Source of the DNA: Flavobacterium sp.
GTDB lineage: Bacteria; Bacteroidota; Bacteroidia; Flavobacteriales; Flavobacteriaceae
Direction: 5' to 3'
NCBI RefSeq assembly: GCF_027483985.1
Contig: NZ_JAIXTJ010000056.1
Location: forward strand, 124,001-188,000
Length of the DNA stretch: 64,000 bases
The notes under the pieces were generated by a model. It was not told where the DNA came from and did not search any database. It worked only from the letters and a program-made list of their open reading frames with translations. Shown piece by piece: positions 50,936 through 58,689 of the stretch (position 1 is its first letter; each line of letters opens with the position of its first letter). Both the position numbers and the translations under genes were made by a program.

Positions 50936-53062
50936 ATGACGAACATAAATTTCATTCAAAGCCAAGTAAACACGACTCCAAAAAACATTGAAGCAACTTT
51001 AAAATTGCTTTCTGAAGATTGTACCATTCCTTTTATTTCTCGTTATCGAAAAGACCAAACCGGAAATCTTGATGAGGTTCAAGTAGAGAATATTGCCAAA
51101 CTATCGAAGCAATACGACGAAATTGTAAAACGAAAAGAAAGCATCCTTAAAACTATTGAAGAACAAGGACAGCTTACGCCAGATTTAAAATCTAAAATTG
51201 AAAAGTCATTCGATTTACAAGAAATAGAAGACTTGTATTTACCTTATAAAAAGAAGAAAAAAACGCGTGCTGATGTTGCTCGTGAAAATGGATTAGAACC
51301 ATTAGCAACATTAATTTTAGCTCAAAAAAATGATGATGTAGATTTTCTTTCAACACAATATATCAATGAAAATGTTGAAAACGAAGAAGAGGCGTTGCAA
51401 GGCGCAAGAGATATCGTTGCCGAATGGATAAACGAAAATATTGCCGTGCGTCAAGGTTTGCGTCGTTTGTATAACAGAAAAGCAGTTGTTGAAACTAAAG
51501 TTGTAAAAAAGAAAGCGGAAGAAGAAGACGCACAAAAATTCAAACAATATTTTGATTGGTCAGAACCTTTGTCAAAAGCACCTTCACACAGATTATTAGC
51601 AATGCTTCGTGCTGAAAACGAAGGTTTTATTAAACTAAAAATCGAAACCGATATTGATGAAACTTACGATTTGATTGATGAAATCATAATCAAAAACGGA
51701 AATAGTCCATCGATTAATCACGTTCAATTAGCAATCGAAGACAGTTTCAAAAGATTACTTCATCCAGCTATATCAAACGAAACATTACAAGAAGCCAAAG
51801 CCAAAGCAGATATAAAAGCGATTGACGTTTTTGCAGGAAATTTGAGCCAGCTTTTACTTGCGCCACCATTGGGAGAAAAACGAATTTTAGCCATCGATCC
51901 AGGTTACAGAAGTGGTTGCAAAATAGTTTGTTTAGATGAAAAAGGCGATTTATTATACAACGAAACCATATATCCACATCAGCCGCAAAATGAAACAGCA
52001 ATGGCGATGAAAAAGATAAAATCAATGGTAAACGCTTACAACATCGAAGCCATTTCTATCGGAAACGGAACGGCATCTCGTGAAACCGAATTTTTTATCA
52101 AGAAAATAGCCTTCGATAAACCAGTTCAGGTTTTTGTAGTTTCAGAAGCTGGAGCATCCATTTATTCAGCAAGTAAAATTGCGCGAGACGAATTTCCAAA
52201 TTATGATGTAACGGTTCGTGGTTCGGTTTCTATCGGAAGACGACTTTCAGATCCATTGGCTGAATTGGTAAAAATTGATGCAAAATCAATAGGAGTAGGG
52301 CAATACCAACACGATGTGGATCAAACAAAATTGAAAGAAGAATTGGATAATACCGTAATTAGATGTGTGAATTCAGTTGGGATTAACATCAATACCGCAA
52401 GTAAATCTTTGTTGAGTTATGTGAGTGGAATAGGAGAGAAGATGGCCGAAAATATTATTGCTTATCGTCAAGAAAATGGCCCGTTTGAAGATAGAAAACA
52501 AATTAAAAAAGTGCCAAGATTAGGTGAAAAAGCGTATCAACAAGCTGCAGCTTTCGTTAGAATTCACAACGGAAAAAATCCGTTAGATAATTCGGCGGTG
52601 CATCCAGAAGCTTATCCAATTGTGGAGAAAATGGCAAAAGATTTAAAAATTTCGGTAAACGAATTAATAGCCAACAAAGAAAAAATTGCTTTAATAAAAC
52701 CAGAAAATTACACCAACGAAACCATAGGAATTCTTGGTATAAAAGACATTCTGAAAGAATTAGAAAAACCAGGATTAGATCCAAGAAAAGCTGCCAAAGT
52801 TTTTGAATTTGATCCAAATGTAAAAACCATAAAAGACATTCGCACCGGAATGATTTTACCTGGAATTGTTAATAACATCACCGCTTTTGGATGTTTTGTA
52901 GATATTGGAGTAAAAGAAAGTGGTTTGGTTCACATTTCCCAACTAAAAGCTGGCTTTGTTTCGGATGTAAATGAAGTTGTTAAATTGCACCAACACGTTC
53001 AAGTAAAAGTTGTTGAGGTTGATGAAGACAGGAAGCGAATACAACTTACAATGATTCTATAA
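50936..53062 (+). CDS. Tex family RNA-binding protein (S1 domain)
   Basis: A 708-residue Tex/YqgF-related protein with an N-terminal Tex core, a helix-hairpin-helix region (INTASKSLLSYVSGIGEKMA) and a C-terminal S1 domain (about residues 635-708, GIVNNITAFGCFVDIGVKES). Tex binds nucleic acids and affects transcription and toxin expression in some pathogens; its molecular role is unresolved. Length is normal. It is a single gene ended by a bidirectional hairpin. Confidence 0.95.
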   Translation: MTNINFIQSQVNTTPKNIEATLKLLSEDCTIPFISRYRKDQTGNLDEVQVENIAKLSKQYDEIVKRKESILKTIEEQGQLTPDLKSKIEKSFDLQEIEDLYLPYKKKKKTRADVARENGLEPLATLILAQKNDDVDFLSTQYINENVENEEEALQGARDIVAEWINENIAVRQGLRRLYNRKAVVETKVVKKKAEEEDAQKFKQYFDWSEPLSKAPSHRLLAMLRAENEGFIKLKIETDIDETYDLIDEIIIKNGNSPSINHVQLAIEDSFKRLLHPAISNETLQEAKAKADIKAIDVFAGNLSQLLLAPPLGEKRILAIDPGYRSGCKIVCLDEKGDLLYNETIYPHQPQNETAMAMKKIKSMVNAYNIEAISIGNGTASRETEFFIKKIAFDKPVQVFVVSEAGASIYSASKIARDEFPNYDVTVRGSVSIGRRLSDPLAELVKIDAKSIGVGQYQHDVDQTKLKEELDNTVIRCVNSVGININTASKSLLSYVSGIGEKMAENIIAYRQENGPFEDRKQIKKVPRLGEKAYQQAAAFVRIHNGKNPLDNSAVHPEAYPIVEKMAKDLKISVNELIANKEKIALIKPENYTNETIGILGIKDILKELEKPGLDPRKAAKVFEFDPNVKTIKDIRTGMILPGIVNNITAFGCFVDIGVKESGLVHISQLKAGFVSDVNEVVKLHQHVQVKVVEVDEDRKRIQLTMIL

Positions 53063-53067
53063 AAATA

Positions 53068-53107
53068 AAATCCCAAACTCTAAGACAATATAGAATTTGG
53101 GATTTTT
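53068..53107. terminator. Bidirectional terminator between tex and tatA
   Basis: A 15-bp stem (AAATCCCAAACTCTA with TAGAATTTGGGATTT, one G-T pair) and an 8-base loop, with T-runs on both strands. Confidence 0.9.
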
Positions 53108-53127
53108 TTATTTTAAAATTAAAAAGA

Positions 53128-53331
53128 TTACTCTTTAGTTTCTTCTTTTTTAGAATCAGCAGGTTGTTCTTCACCTTTTGAAGCTTTTTTAAATTCATTT
53201 ATTCCAGAACCTAAACCTTTCATCAGTTCAGGAATTTTTTTACCTCCAAAAAGCAATAAAACTACTACTATGATAAGTATCCATTCTGATCCTCCAGGCA
53301 TAAACCCTAAAAATATAGTTAAAAAATTCAT
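53128..53331 (-). CDS. tatA: Twin-arginine translocase subunit TatA/TatE
   Basis: A 67-residue membrane protein. An N-terminal transmembrane helix ([20 protein letters not shown]) with the conserved FGGKKIPEL hinge is followed by an amphipathic helix and a charged tail. TatA forms the pore for folded protein export. It is the only minus-strand gene in the right-hand part of the window. Confidence 0.93.
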   Translation of the reverse strand: MNFLTIFLGFMPGGSEWILIIVVVLLLFGGKKIPELMKGLGSGINEFKKASKGEEQPADSKKEETKE

Positions 53332-53511
53332 TTTTTTATTTATTAAAAATTAAATTCAGTTATTTACAAGATGCAAATGTAAAAATAAAATGGTCGAGTT
53401 GTAGTAATACTAAAATTATTTATATTTATTTTATGTTAAATAGCCTGTTTATGACGGTTTTTTTATTGTAAACCTGCAGTCTTATGAAATAAAGCAATAG
53501 AACAAATTTTC

Positions 53512-53519
53512 TATATTTG
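53512..53519 (+). promoter_or_regulatory. -7 promoter box upstream of the M23-type gene
   Basis: TATATTTG, matching TAnnTTTG, 16 bp before the ATG at 53536; no matching -33 box was seen. Confidence 0.55.
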
Positions 53520-53535
53520 TATTATATTTAAAAGT

Positions 53536-54039
53536 ATGTCAAAAAAGCGCCTCAAAAAACAAAAACTAAAGAAACATCTTTTCACTAAAAACCGTTTGGT
53601 AATTCTCAATGATGAGACTTTTGAAGAAGTTTTTTCATTGCGATTGACCTTGATGAACGTTTTTGTTTTCGCAACACTTGGTGCTATTTTAATCATTTTT
53701 GTAACTACTTTGATTATCGCATTCACACCATTAAGAGAATACATTCCGGGATATCCATCAGGAAAACTTAAAAGAGAAGCTACAGAATTAGCGCTAAAAT
53801 CAGATTCGCTAGAGTTTGCAATCAAGAAAAACGAAGCTTACTTAGAATCCATCAAGAAAGTGTTAACAGGAAATCTTGACTATGCCAAAGTAAATAAAGA
53901 TTCTATTTTGGCAATATCTGTTGATACTTTACCCGATTTGCAATTAACTGCAACCGAAGCTGAGTTAGAGTTGAGAAAACGAGTTGCGGAGGAAGAGAAG
54001 AAAGAAAATAGAAGAAACAAAACAGAAGAAAGAAAATAG
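53536..54039 (+). CDS. Membrane-anchored protein resembling the N-terminal half of M23 peptidases (peptidase domain absent)
   Basis: A 167-residue protein. A basic N-terminus (KKRLKKQKLKKHLF) precedes VILNDETFEEVFSLRLTLMN, a transmembrane helix (about 42-68, VFVFATLGAILIIFVTTLII) and a coiled-coil region (REYIPGYPSGKLKREATELA). This matches the leading part of the about 290-residue M23 metallopeptidases found beside tatA and GH3 genes in Flavobacteriaceae. Those proteins have an HxxxD/HLHFE peptidase domain afterwards. Here the frame ends in a short Lys/Glu tail (EEEKKENRRNKTEERK), and no M23 motif occurs downstream. It is either a truncated gene or a short, non-catalytic relative. Confidence 0.6.
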   Translation: MSKKRLKKQKLKKHLFTKNRLVILNDETFEEVFSLRLTLMNVFVFATLGAILIIFVTTLIIAFTPLREYIPGYPSGKLKREATELALKSDSLEFAIKKNEAYLESIKKVLTGNLDYAKVNKDSILAISVDTLPDLQLTATEAELELRKRVAEEEKKENRRNKTEERK

Positions 54040-54043
54040 AGAA

Positions 54044-54491
54044 ATGGAAATTACAAGTGAATTTTTGGAGTTGCCATTGTTGTTTGGAATAGTTTCTCTT
54101 GTAGCAGGATTGGTACTATATTTTTTTCCACCAAAGAAAATCAATGTAATTTATAGGTATAAAACTTTTAATTCTATGAAATCGCCATTAACAACAAGTT
54201 TGTTGCAAACAAACACCTATTAAATAAAAGGCGATACCATATATGACCTCTAACAATTCAAATTTTACATATATGAAAACTCAAGAAAGATGGGATTTTG
54301 CTCAAAAATATTCTTCAACTCAAATGATAATAACTGCCTTAAAATTAGTTGTTCTTTCAATGATTTTACCTTGGTTTAATTCAAATTTTAAAACCTATCT
54401 GTTTCTTCAAATAGCGCTAATAATTGCAGCTTTAGCGTTTATGTTTTATAAAGTAGAAAAAGCAATAAAAATTAATTTTCCGACCGAATAA
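54044..54491 (+). pseudogene. SdpI-family membrane protein gene split by a 97-bp insertion
   Basis: The 5' part (54044-54181) encodes MEITSEFLELPLLFGIVSLV and the family segment INVIYRYKTFNSMK, then hits a stop in the insert. The 3' part encodes TQERWDFAQKYSS and two membrane segments, in another frame. Removing 54182-54278 (97 bp, 97 mod 3 = 1) joins NSMK directly to TQERWDFAQ, the usual SdpI-family order, and restores the frame. The flanks show a 7-bp direct repeat (TATGAAA). The 3' fragment could still be translated alone from 54243 or 54273. SdpI-like proteins are immunity or signalling membrane proteins in other bacteria. Confidence 0.85.
54182..54278. mobile_element. 97-bp palindromic insertion in the SdpI-family gene
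   Basis: A short non-coding insertion flanked by TATGAAA (54175-54181 and 54272-54278). The left half can fold as TCGCC (54182-54186) with GGCGA (54230-54234), enclosing CAACAA-GT-TTGTTG (54192-54205). No terminal inverted repeats joining the two ends were found. It is probably a non-autonomous MITE/REP-type element moved by a transposase in trans. Confidence 0.65.
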
Positions 54492-54493
54492 GT

Positions 54494-55984
54494 ATGTCAA
54501 TAAAATCAATTGCAGCCAAAATATTTGCCAAATCCATTCATAAAAAAACTCAAAAATGGGCTTTAAATCCTGTTGAAACGCAACAAAAAGTTTTCAATGA
54601 ATTAATCCGTCAAGCGAAAGAAACGCAGTTTGGAAAAGATCATAAATTTAATGCTATTCAAACGTATGAAGATTTTGCAAAACAAGTTCCGATAAGAGAT
54701 TATGAACAATTAAAACCTTATGTTGACCGCGTTGTTAAAGGCGAAGAAAATATTCTTTGGAAAGGAAAACCTCTTTATTTTGCCAAAACATCAGGTACAA
54801 CTTCGGGTGCAAAATACATTCCGTTGACCAAAGAATCGATGCCTTTTCACATTCAAGCTGCGCGAAATGCCATTTTAAGTTACATTCACGAAACTGGAAA
54901 CGCTGATTTTGTTGATGGCAAAATGATTTTTCTGCAAGGAAGTCCGATTTTAGAAGAAAAAAACGGAATTAAATTAGGTCGTCTTTCTGGAATCGTAGCA
55001 CATTTTGTTCCAAAATATTTGCAAAAAAACCGAATGCCAAGTTGGGAAACCAATTGCATTGACGATTGGGAAACAAAAGTTGACGCTATTGTTGAGGAAA
55101 CTTTCAATCAAGATATGGCGGTGATTTCAGGAATTCCTTCTTGGGTTCAAATGTATTTTGAAAAATTACACCAAAAAGCACAGAAACCCGTTGGAGAATT
55201 GTTTAAAAACTTCAATTTATTTATTTATGGCGGTGTAAACTATGAACCTTACAGAGCTAAATTTGAAAATCTAATCGGACGAAAAGTAGATTCCATAGAA
55301 TTATTTCCGGCTTCCGAAGGATTTTTTGCTTACCAAGATTCTCAAAAAGAGAAAGGAATGTTGTTGCTCTTAAATTCGGGAATTTTCTACGAATTTGTAA
55401 AAGCCGATGAATTTTTCACAGAAAATCCTAAACGATATACGATTGGCGAAGTGGAATTGAATATAAATTACGTTTTAATTCTTTCAACCAACGCCGGACT
55501 TTGGGCATATAATATCGGTGACACCATTCAATTTACAAGTTTAAAACCTTATCGTGTTATCGTTTCGGGCCGAATTAAACATTATATTTCTGCATTTGGT
55601 GAACACGTAATTGGCAAAGAAGTCGAACACGCTTTGCAAGAAGCTATGGAAAACACTGAGATACGAGTAAATGAGTTTACTGTCGCGCCACAAATTGCAC
55701 CAGAAACAGGACTACCTTATCACGAATGGTTTATCGAATTTGAGAATGAACCCAATAATCTCGATGAATTTGCGTTAAAAATAGACAATGCAATGCGCAA
55801 ACAAAATGTGTATTACGATGATTTAATTGTTGGAAAAGTGTTGCGAACTTTAGTAATTACAAAAGTTTCTAAAAATGGATTTCAAGAATATATGAAATCT
55901 ATTGGAAAATTAGGTGGTCAAAACAAGTTACCAAGACTTTCTAACGATAGAAAAATAGCTGATTTTTTTCAGAAATACTATTAA
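54494..55984 (+). CDS. GH3 auxin-responsive-promoter-family protein (adenylate-forming)
   Basis: A 496-residue protein of the GH3 family, adenylate-forming enzymes that in plants conjugate amino acids to acids. The ATP-binding motif FAKTSGTTSGAKYIPLTK is at about residue 93, and NYVLILSTNAGLWAYNIGDT plus SGRIKHYISAFGEHV give the hinge motifs. The bacterial substrate is unknown. It starts three bases after the split SdpI gene. Confidence 0.93.
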   Translation: MSIKSIAAKIFAKSIHKKTQKWALNPVETQQKVFNELIRQAKETQFGKDHKFNAIQTYEDFAKQVPIRDYEQLKPYVDRVVKGEENILWKGKPLYFAKTSGTTSGAKYIPLTKESMPFHIQAARNAILSYIHETGNADFVDGKMIFLQGSPILEEKNGIKLGRLSGIVAHFVPKYLQKNRMPSWETNCIDDWETKVDAIVEETFNQDMAVISGIPSWVQMYFEKLHQKAQKPVGELFKNFNLFIYGGVNYEPYRAKFENLIGRKVDSIELFPASEGFFAYQDSQKEKGMLLLLNSGIFYEFVKADEFFTENPKRYTIGEVELNINYVLILSTNAGLWAYNIGDTIQFTSLKPYRVIVSGRIKHYISAFGEHVIGKEVEHALQEAMENTEIRVNEFTVAPQIAPETGLPYHEWFIEFENEPNNLDEFALKIDNAMRKQNVYYDDLIVGKVLRTLVITKVSKNGFQEYMKSIGKLGGQNKLPRLSNDRKIADFFQKYY

Positions 55985-55985
55985 A

Positions 55986-56897
55986 ATGACAGAAAGAATA
56001 CAGGTTTGGGTTTTACTTTTACTTTCACAATTTACTTTTACTCAAATAAAAGGCGTTGTTGTTGACGAAAACAACAAACCCATTTCGTATGTGAACATTT
56101 GGATAGAAAACGAAAATAGTGGCACAACGTCCGAGCAGGACGGAAGCTTTACTTTAGACATCAAGAATCAGGACAAAAATTTGATTTTTTCAGCAATTGG
56201 TTACAAAAAAGCACTAACACCATTCAAGGAAAAAATCGTGTTAGAAAAAGAAGTTTATCAACTTGATGAGGTATTAGTTTCTAGCTTAAAGCAAACACAA
56301 GAACTCGAAATTGGATACTATGAATCTAATGGTTTTAGATACAGTATGGGATATTTTATTGACGCTATTTATTTCAAGCCTTTGTTAGATGAAAGAGAAA
56401 AGTATCCGTTTTTGAAAGAAATTAAATTTAAGACAAAATCAAAAAATAAAAATGCTAAAGTCAGAATATATCTTGTTGAAGTAAATAAAGATGGTTCGCC
56501 TAGCGAAAATTTACTTTCAGAAGAACTGTTTTTAGAAGTAAAAAAAGGAAACAGTAAAAACGTAATTGATCTATCAAAATTTAAAATATCAATTCCAGAA
56601 AATGGATTTTTTATTGTTTTTGAAAAGTTAAAAATAGAACAAAACAAACATTTTGAGGAGTATTATTTCAAAGATAAAAACGGAAAGAAGAAGTTTTCTA
56701 GCGGACTTTCTTATCAACCAGAAATTCCGCTAGTTCCAATTGATGAGCAAATAGGTTGGAATAAAAGAATCAATAACAAATGGGAAAAATCAGAAAAAAC
56801 TACTATTCAAAATCCTAATAGTTTTGAAAATTTCTTGATGAAAAAATACCACAATAAATATTTGGTACCATCTGTAAACATAACGCTTACCAACTGA
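55986..56897 (+). CDS. Carboxypeptidase-regulatory-like secreted protein, paralog 1
   Basis: A 303-residue protein with a signal sequence (VWVLLLLSQFTFTQ) and an N-terminal CarboxypepD_reg-like beta-sandwich (IKGVVVDENNKPISYVNIWI, then ENSGTTSEQDGSFTLDI and IFSAIGY). The rest is a beta-rich domain of unknown type ending in VPSVNITLTN. Its TGA stop overlaps the ATG of the next paralog by one base (TGATG). Similar two-domain proteins are scattered in Flavobacteriaceae; function unknown. Confidence 0.8.
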   Translation: MTERIQVWVLLLLSQFTFTQIKGVVVDENNKPISYVNIWIENENSGTTSEQDGSFTLDIKNQDKNLIFSAIGYKKALTPFKEKIVLEKEVYQLDEVLVSSLKQTQELEIGYYESNGFRYSMGYFIDAIYFKPLLDEREKYPFLKEIKFKTKSKNKNAKVRIYLVEVNKDGSPSENLLSEELFLEVKKGNSKNVIDLSKFKISIPENGFFIVFEKLKIEQNKHFEEYYFKDKNGKKKFSSGLSYQPEIPLVPIDEQIGWNKRINNKWEKSEKTTIQNPNSFENFLMKKYHNKYLVPSVNITLTN

Positions 56898-57772
56898 TGA
56901 AATATTTTAAAATAGTTTTCTTTCTTTTTTCTATTTCTCTTTCAGCTCAAATAAAAGGCGTTGTAAAAGACAGCTTGACCGGAAATCCAATTCCTTATGT
57001 AAACATTTGGGTCGAAGGCGAAAATATTGGAACTACATCTGAAGAAAACGGGATATTTGAAATAAAGACATCAAAAGAAAAAAAACTTGTTTTTTCGGCG
57101 ATTGGATTTCAAACTAAGATTTGTAGAGTATCTGAAACATCCGAAATTATTCTAAATTCAATTGTATATCAATTAGAAAATGTAGAAATATCAAAACTTA
57201 AATACACTAAAGAATTAGAAATTGGCGATTCTAAAAAAATTCACCACAAACATTTATCTGGAGATAAGCCTTGGATTTATGGCAAGTTATTCACATACGA
57301 ACCAAACTATGCCGAAACACCTTTTTTAAAAGAAATAGTATTTTTGTCAGACAGTGAGAAAAAAGATGCCAAATTAAAAATCAGAATATTTCAACTAAAA
57401 GATTCTTTACCCGATGAAGATATGTTGTTCGAAGACGTCTTTGTTTCGGTTAAAAAAGGAATGAGAAAAAACGTGGTAGACATTTCAAAATATAAAATAA
57501 AAATGCCTAACAACGGCGTCGTTATTGGTTTGGAATGGCTTATCATTGAAGAAAATAAATATCTTTACGAATACACCTATAACAAAATAAAACAAAGTGC
57601 TATAAATTATGCTCCATCTTTGGTAGTCAATTATTCAGAAGTAGAAAATTCCTTTCGATATACTGGAGGAAAATGGAAAAAATCAAAAATTAATAAAATC
57701 AAGGTTAAAGAAAAAAATCCGTGGGATAATAAAGTTATGGTGCCTGCAATAAATATTATATTAACAAACTAA
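56897..57772 (+). CDS. Carboxypeptidase-regulatory-like secreted protein, paralog 2
   Basis: A 291-residue member of the same tandem family (signal IVFFLFSISLSAQ, then IKGVVKDSLTGNPIPYVNIW). It is closer to paralog 3 than to paralog 1 over the first 60 residues. The protein ends in VPAINIILTN. It overlaps both neighbours by one base (TGATG upstream, TAATG downstream), so the three are one translationally coupled operon. Confidence 0.8.
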   Translation: MKYFKIVFFLFSISLSAQIKGVVKDSLTGNPIPYVNIWVEGENIGTTSEENGIFEIKTSKEKKLVFSAIGFQTKICRVSETSEIILNSIVYQLENVEISKLKYTKELEIGDSKKIHHKHLSGDKPWIYGKLFTYEPNYAETPFLKEIVFLSDSEKKDAKLKIRIFQLKDSLPDEDMLFEDVFVSVKKGMRKNVVDISKYKIKMPNNGVVIGLEWLIIEENKYLYEYTYNKIKQSAINYAPSLVVNYSEVENSFRYTGGKWKKSKINKIKVKEKNPWDNKVMVPAINIILTN

Positions 57773-58647
57773 TGAAAAAAATTACTATTCTATTTCTCTT
57801 ATTTTCTATTTCTTTTTCAGCTCAAATAAAAGGAGTTGTAAAAGATAGCTTAACCGGAAATCCACTTCCTTTTGTGAACATTTGGGTAGAAGGTGAAAAT
57901 AGCGGAGCAACATCTGAAGAGAATGGCACCTTTGAAATAAAAATATCTGAGAAAAGTAAAAACCTGATTTTTTCGGCTATCGGATTTGAAAAGAAAACCA
58001 TAAAAATAGCCGAAGCTAAAGAAGTTCGATTGAAGTCTATCGAATATTTACTTGACGAAGTAGTGCTTTCAAACAGTAAAGAAACGAAGCAAATTGAAAT
58101 AGGAAAAACCAAAAATGCAATTTCTCAAGCCTTTGATAATGGGCCAAAAATTGTGGTTAAGTTTTTTCCATATAAAACTTCTTATAAAGCAACCAAATAC
58201 ATAAAAAAAGTTACTGTTTTAACAGACAGTAAAATAGAAAATGCCACGATAAAACTTCATTTTTATGCTGTTGATTCTTTGGGATTTCCATCAAAAGAGT
58301 TATTAAAAAAAGATTTAATTTTAACAGTGACCAAAGGCGTTGTCAAACACACATTTGACATTTCAGAATTTAATTTAACAGTACCAAAATCAGGACTTTT
58401 TGTAGGATTTGAAAAACTTTTAATCGAAAGAAATAAGCTTGAAAAGGAAGTAACAGATTTAAATTCAAACACAAAAAAAATTCAGAAAACCTATTTTCCT
58501 TTTTTACTTTACAACTTTGTTGAAAGAGATTTTCAATTTGAATATTCTGGCGGAAAATGGAACAAAGAACAACGCTATACTATTGATGGTACGTTAAGTA
58601 AAATGAGGGTTAACGAACCAGCAATTAACCTTATCCTAACCAACTAA
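57772..58647 (+). CDS. Carboxypeptidase-regulatory-like secreted protein, paralog 3
   Basis: A 291-residue protein (signal ITILFLLFSISFSAQ) with the same N-terminal domain (IKGVVKDSLTGNPLPFVNIW) and C-terminal ending EPAINLILTN. The central part is more diverged than the N-terminal domain, as in the other copies. It is last in the operon; the next gene has its own promoter box. Confidence 0.8.
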   Translation: MKKITILFLLFSISFSAQIKGVVKDSLTGNPLPFVNIWVEGENSGATSEENGTFEIKISEKSKNLIFSAIGFEKKTIKIAEAKEVRLKSIEYLLDEVVLSNSKETKQIEIGKTKNAISQAFDNGPKIVVKFFPYKTSYKATKYIKKVTVLTDSKIENATIKLHFYAVDSLGFPSKELLKKDLILTVTKGVVKHTFDISEFNLTVPKSGLFVGFEKLLIERNKLEKEVTDLNSNTKKIQKTYFPFLLYNFVERDFQFEYSGGKWNKEQRYTIDGTLSKMRVNEPAINLILTN

Positions 58648-58660
58648 ACTATAAAATCCT

Positions 58661-58668
58661 TATATTTG
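58661..58668 (+). promoter_or_regulatory. -7 promoter box upstream of the DUF6909-like gene
   Basis: TATATTTG, 21 bp upstream of the ATG at 58690; no convincing -33 box. Confidence 0.55.
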
Positions 58669-58689
58669 CAGGTTAGAAAACAAAATTTA

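Noticed and set aside
54182..54278. Integron attC site
   Set aside because: The hairpins lack the attC RYYYAAC/GTTRRRY core sites and no integrase or cassette is nearby. A 7-bp target duplication fits transposition better.
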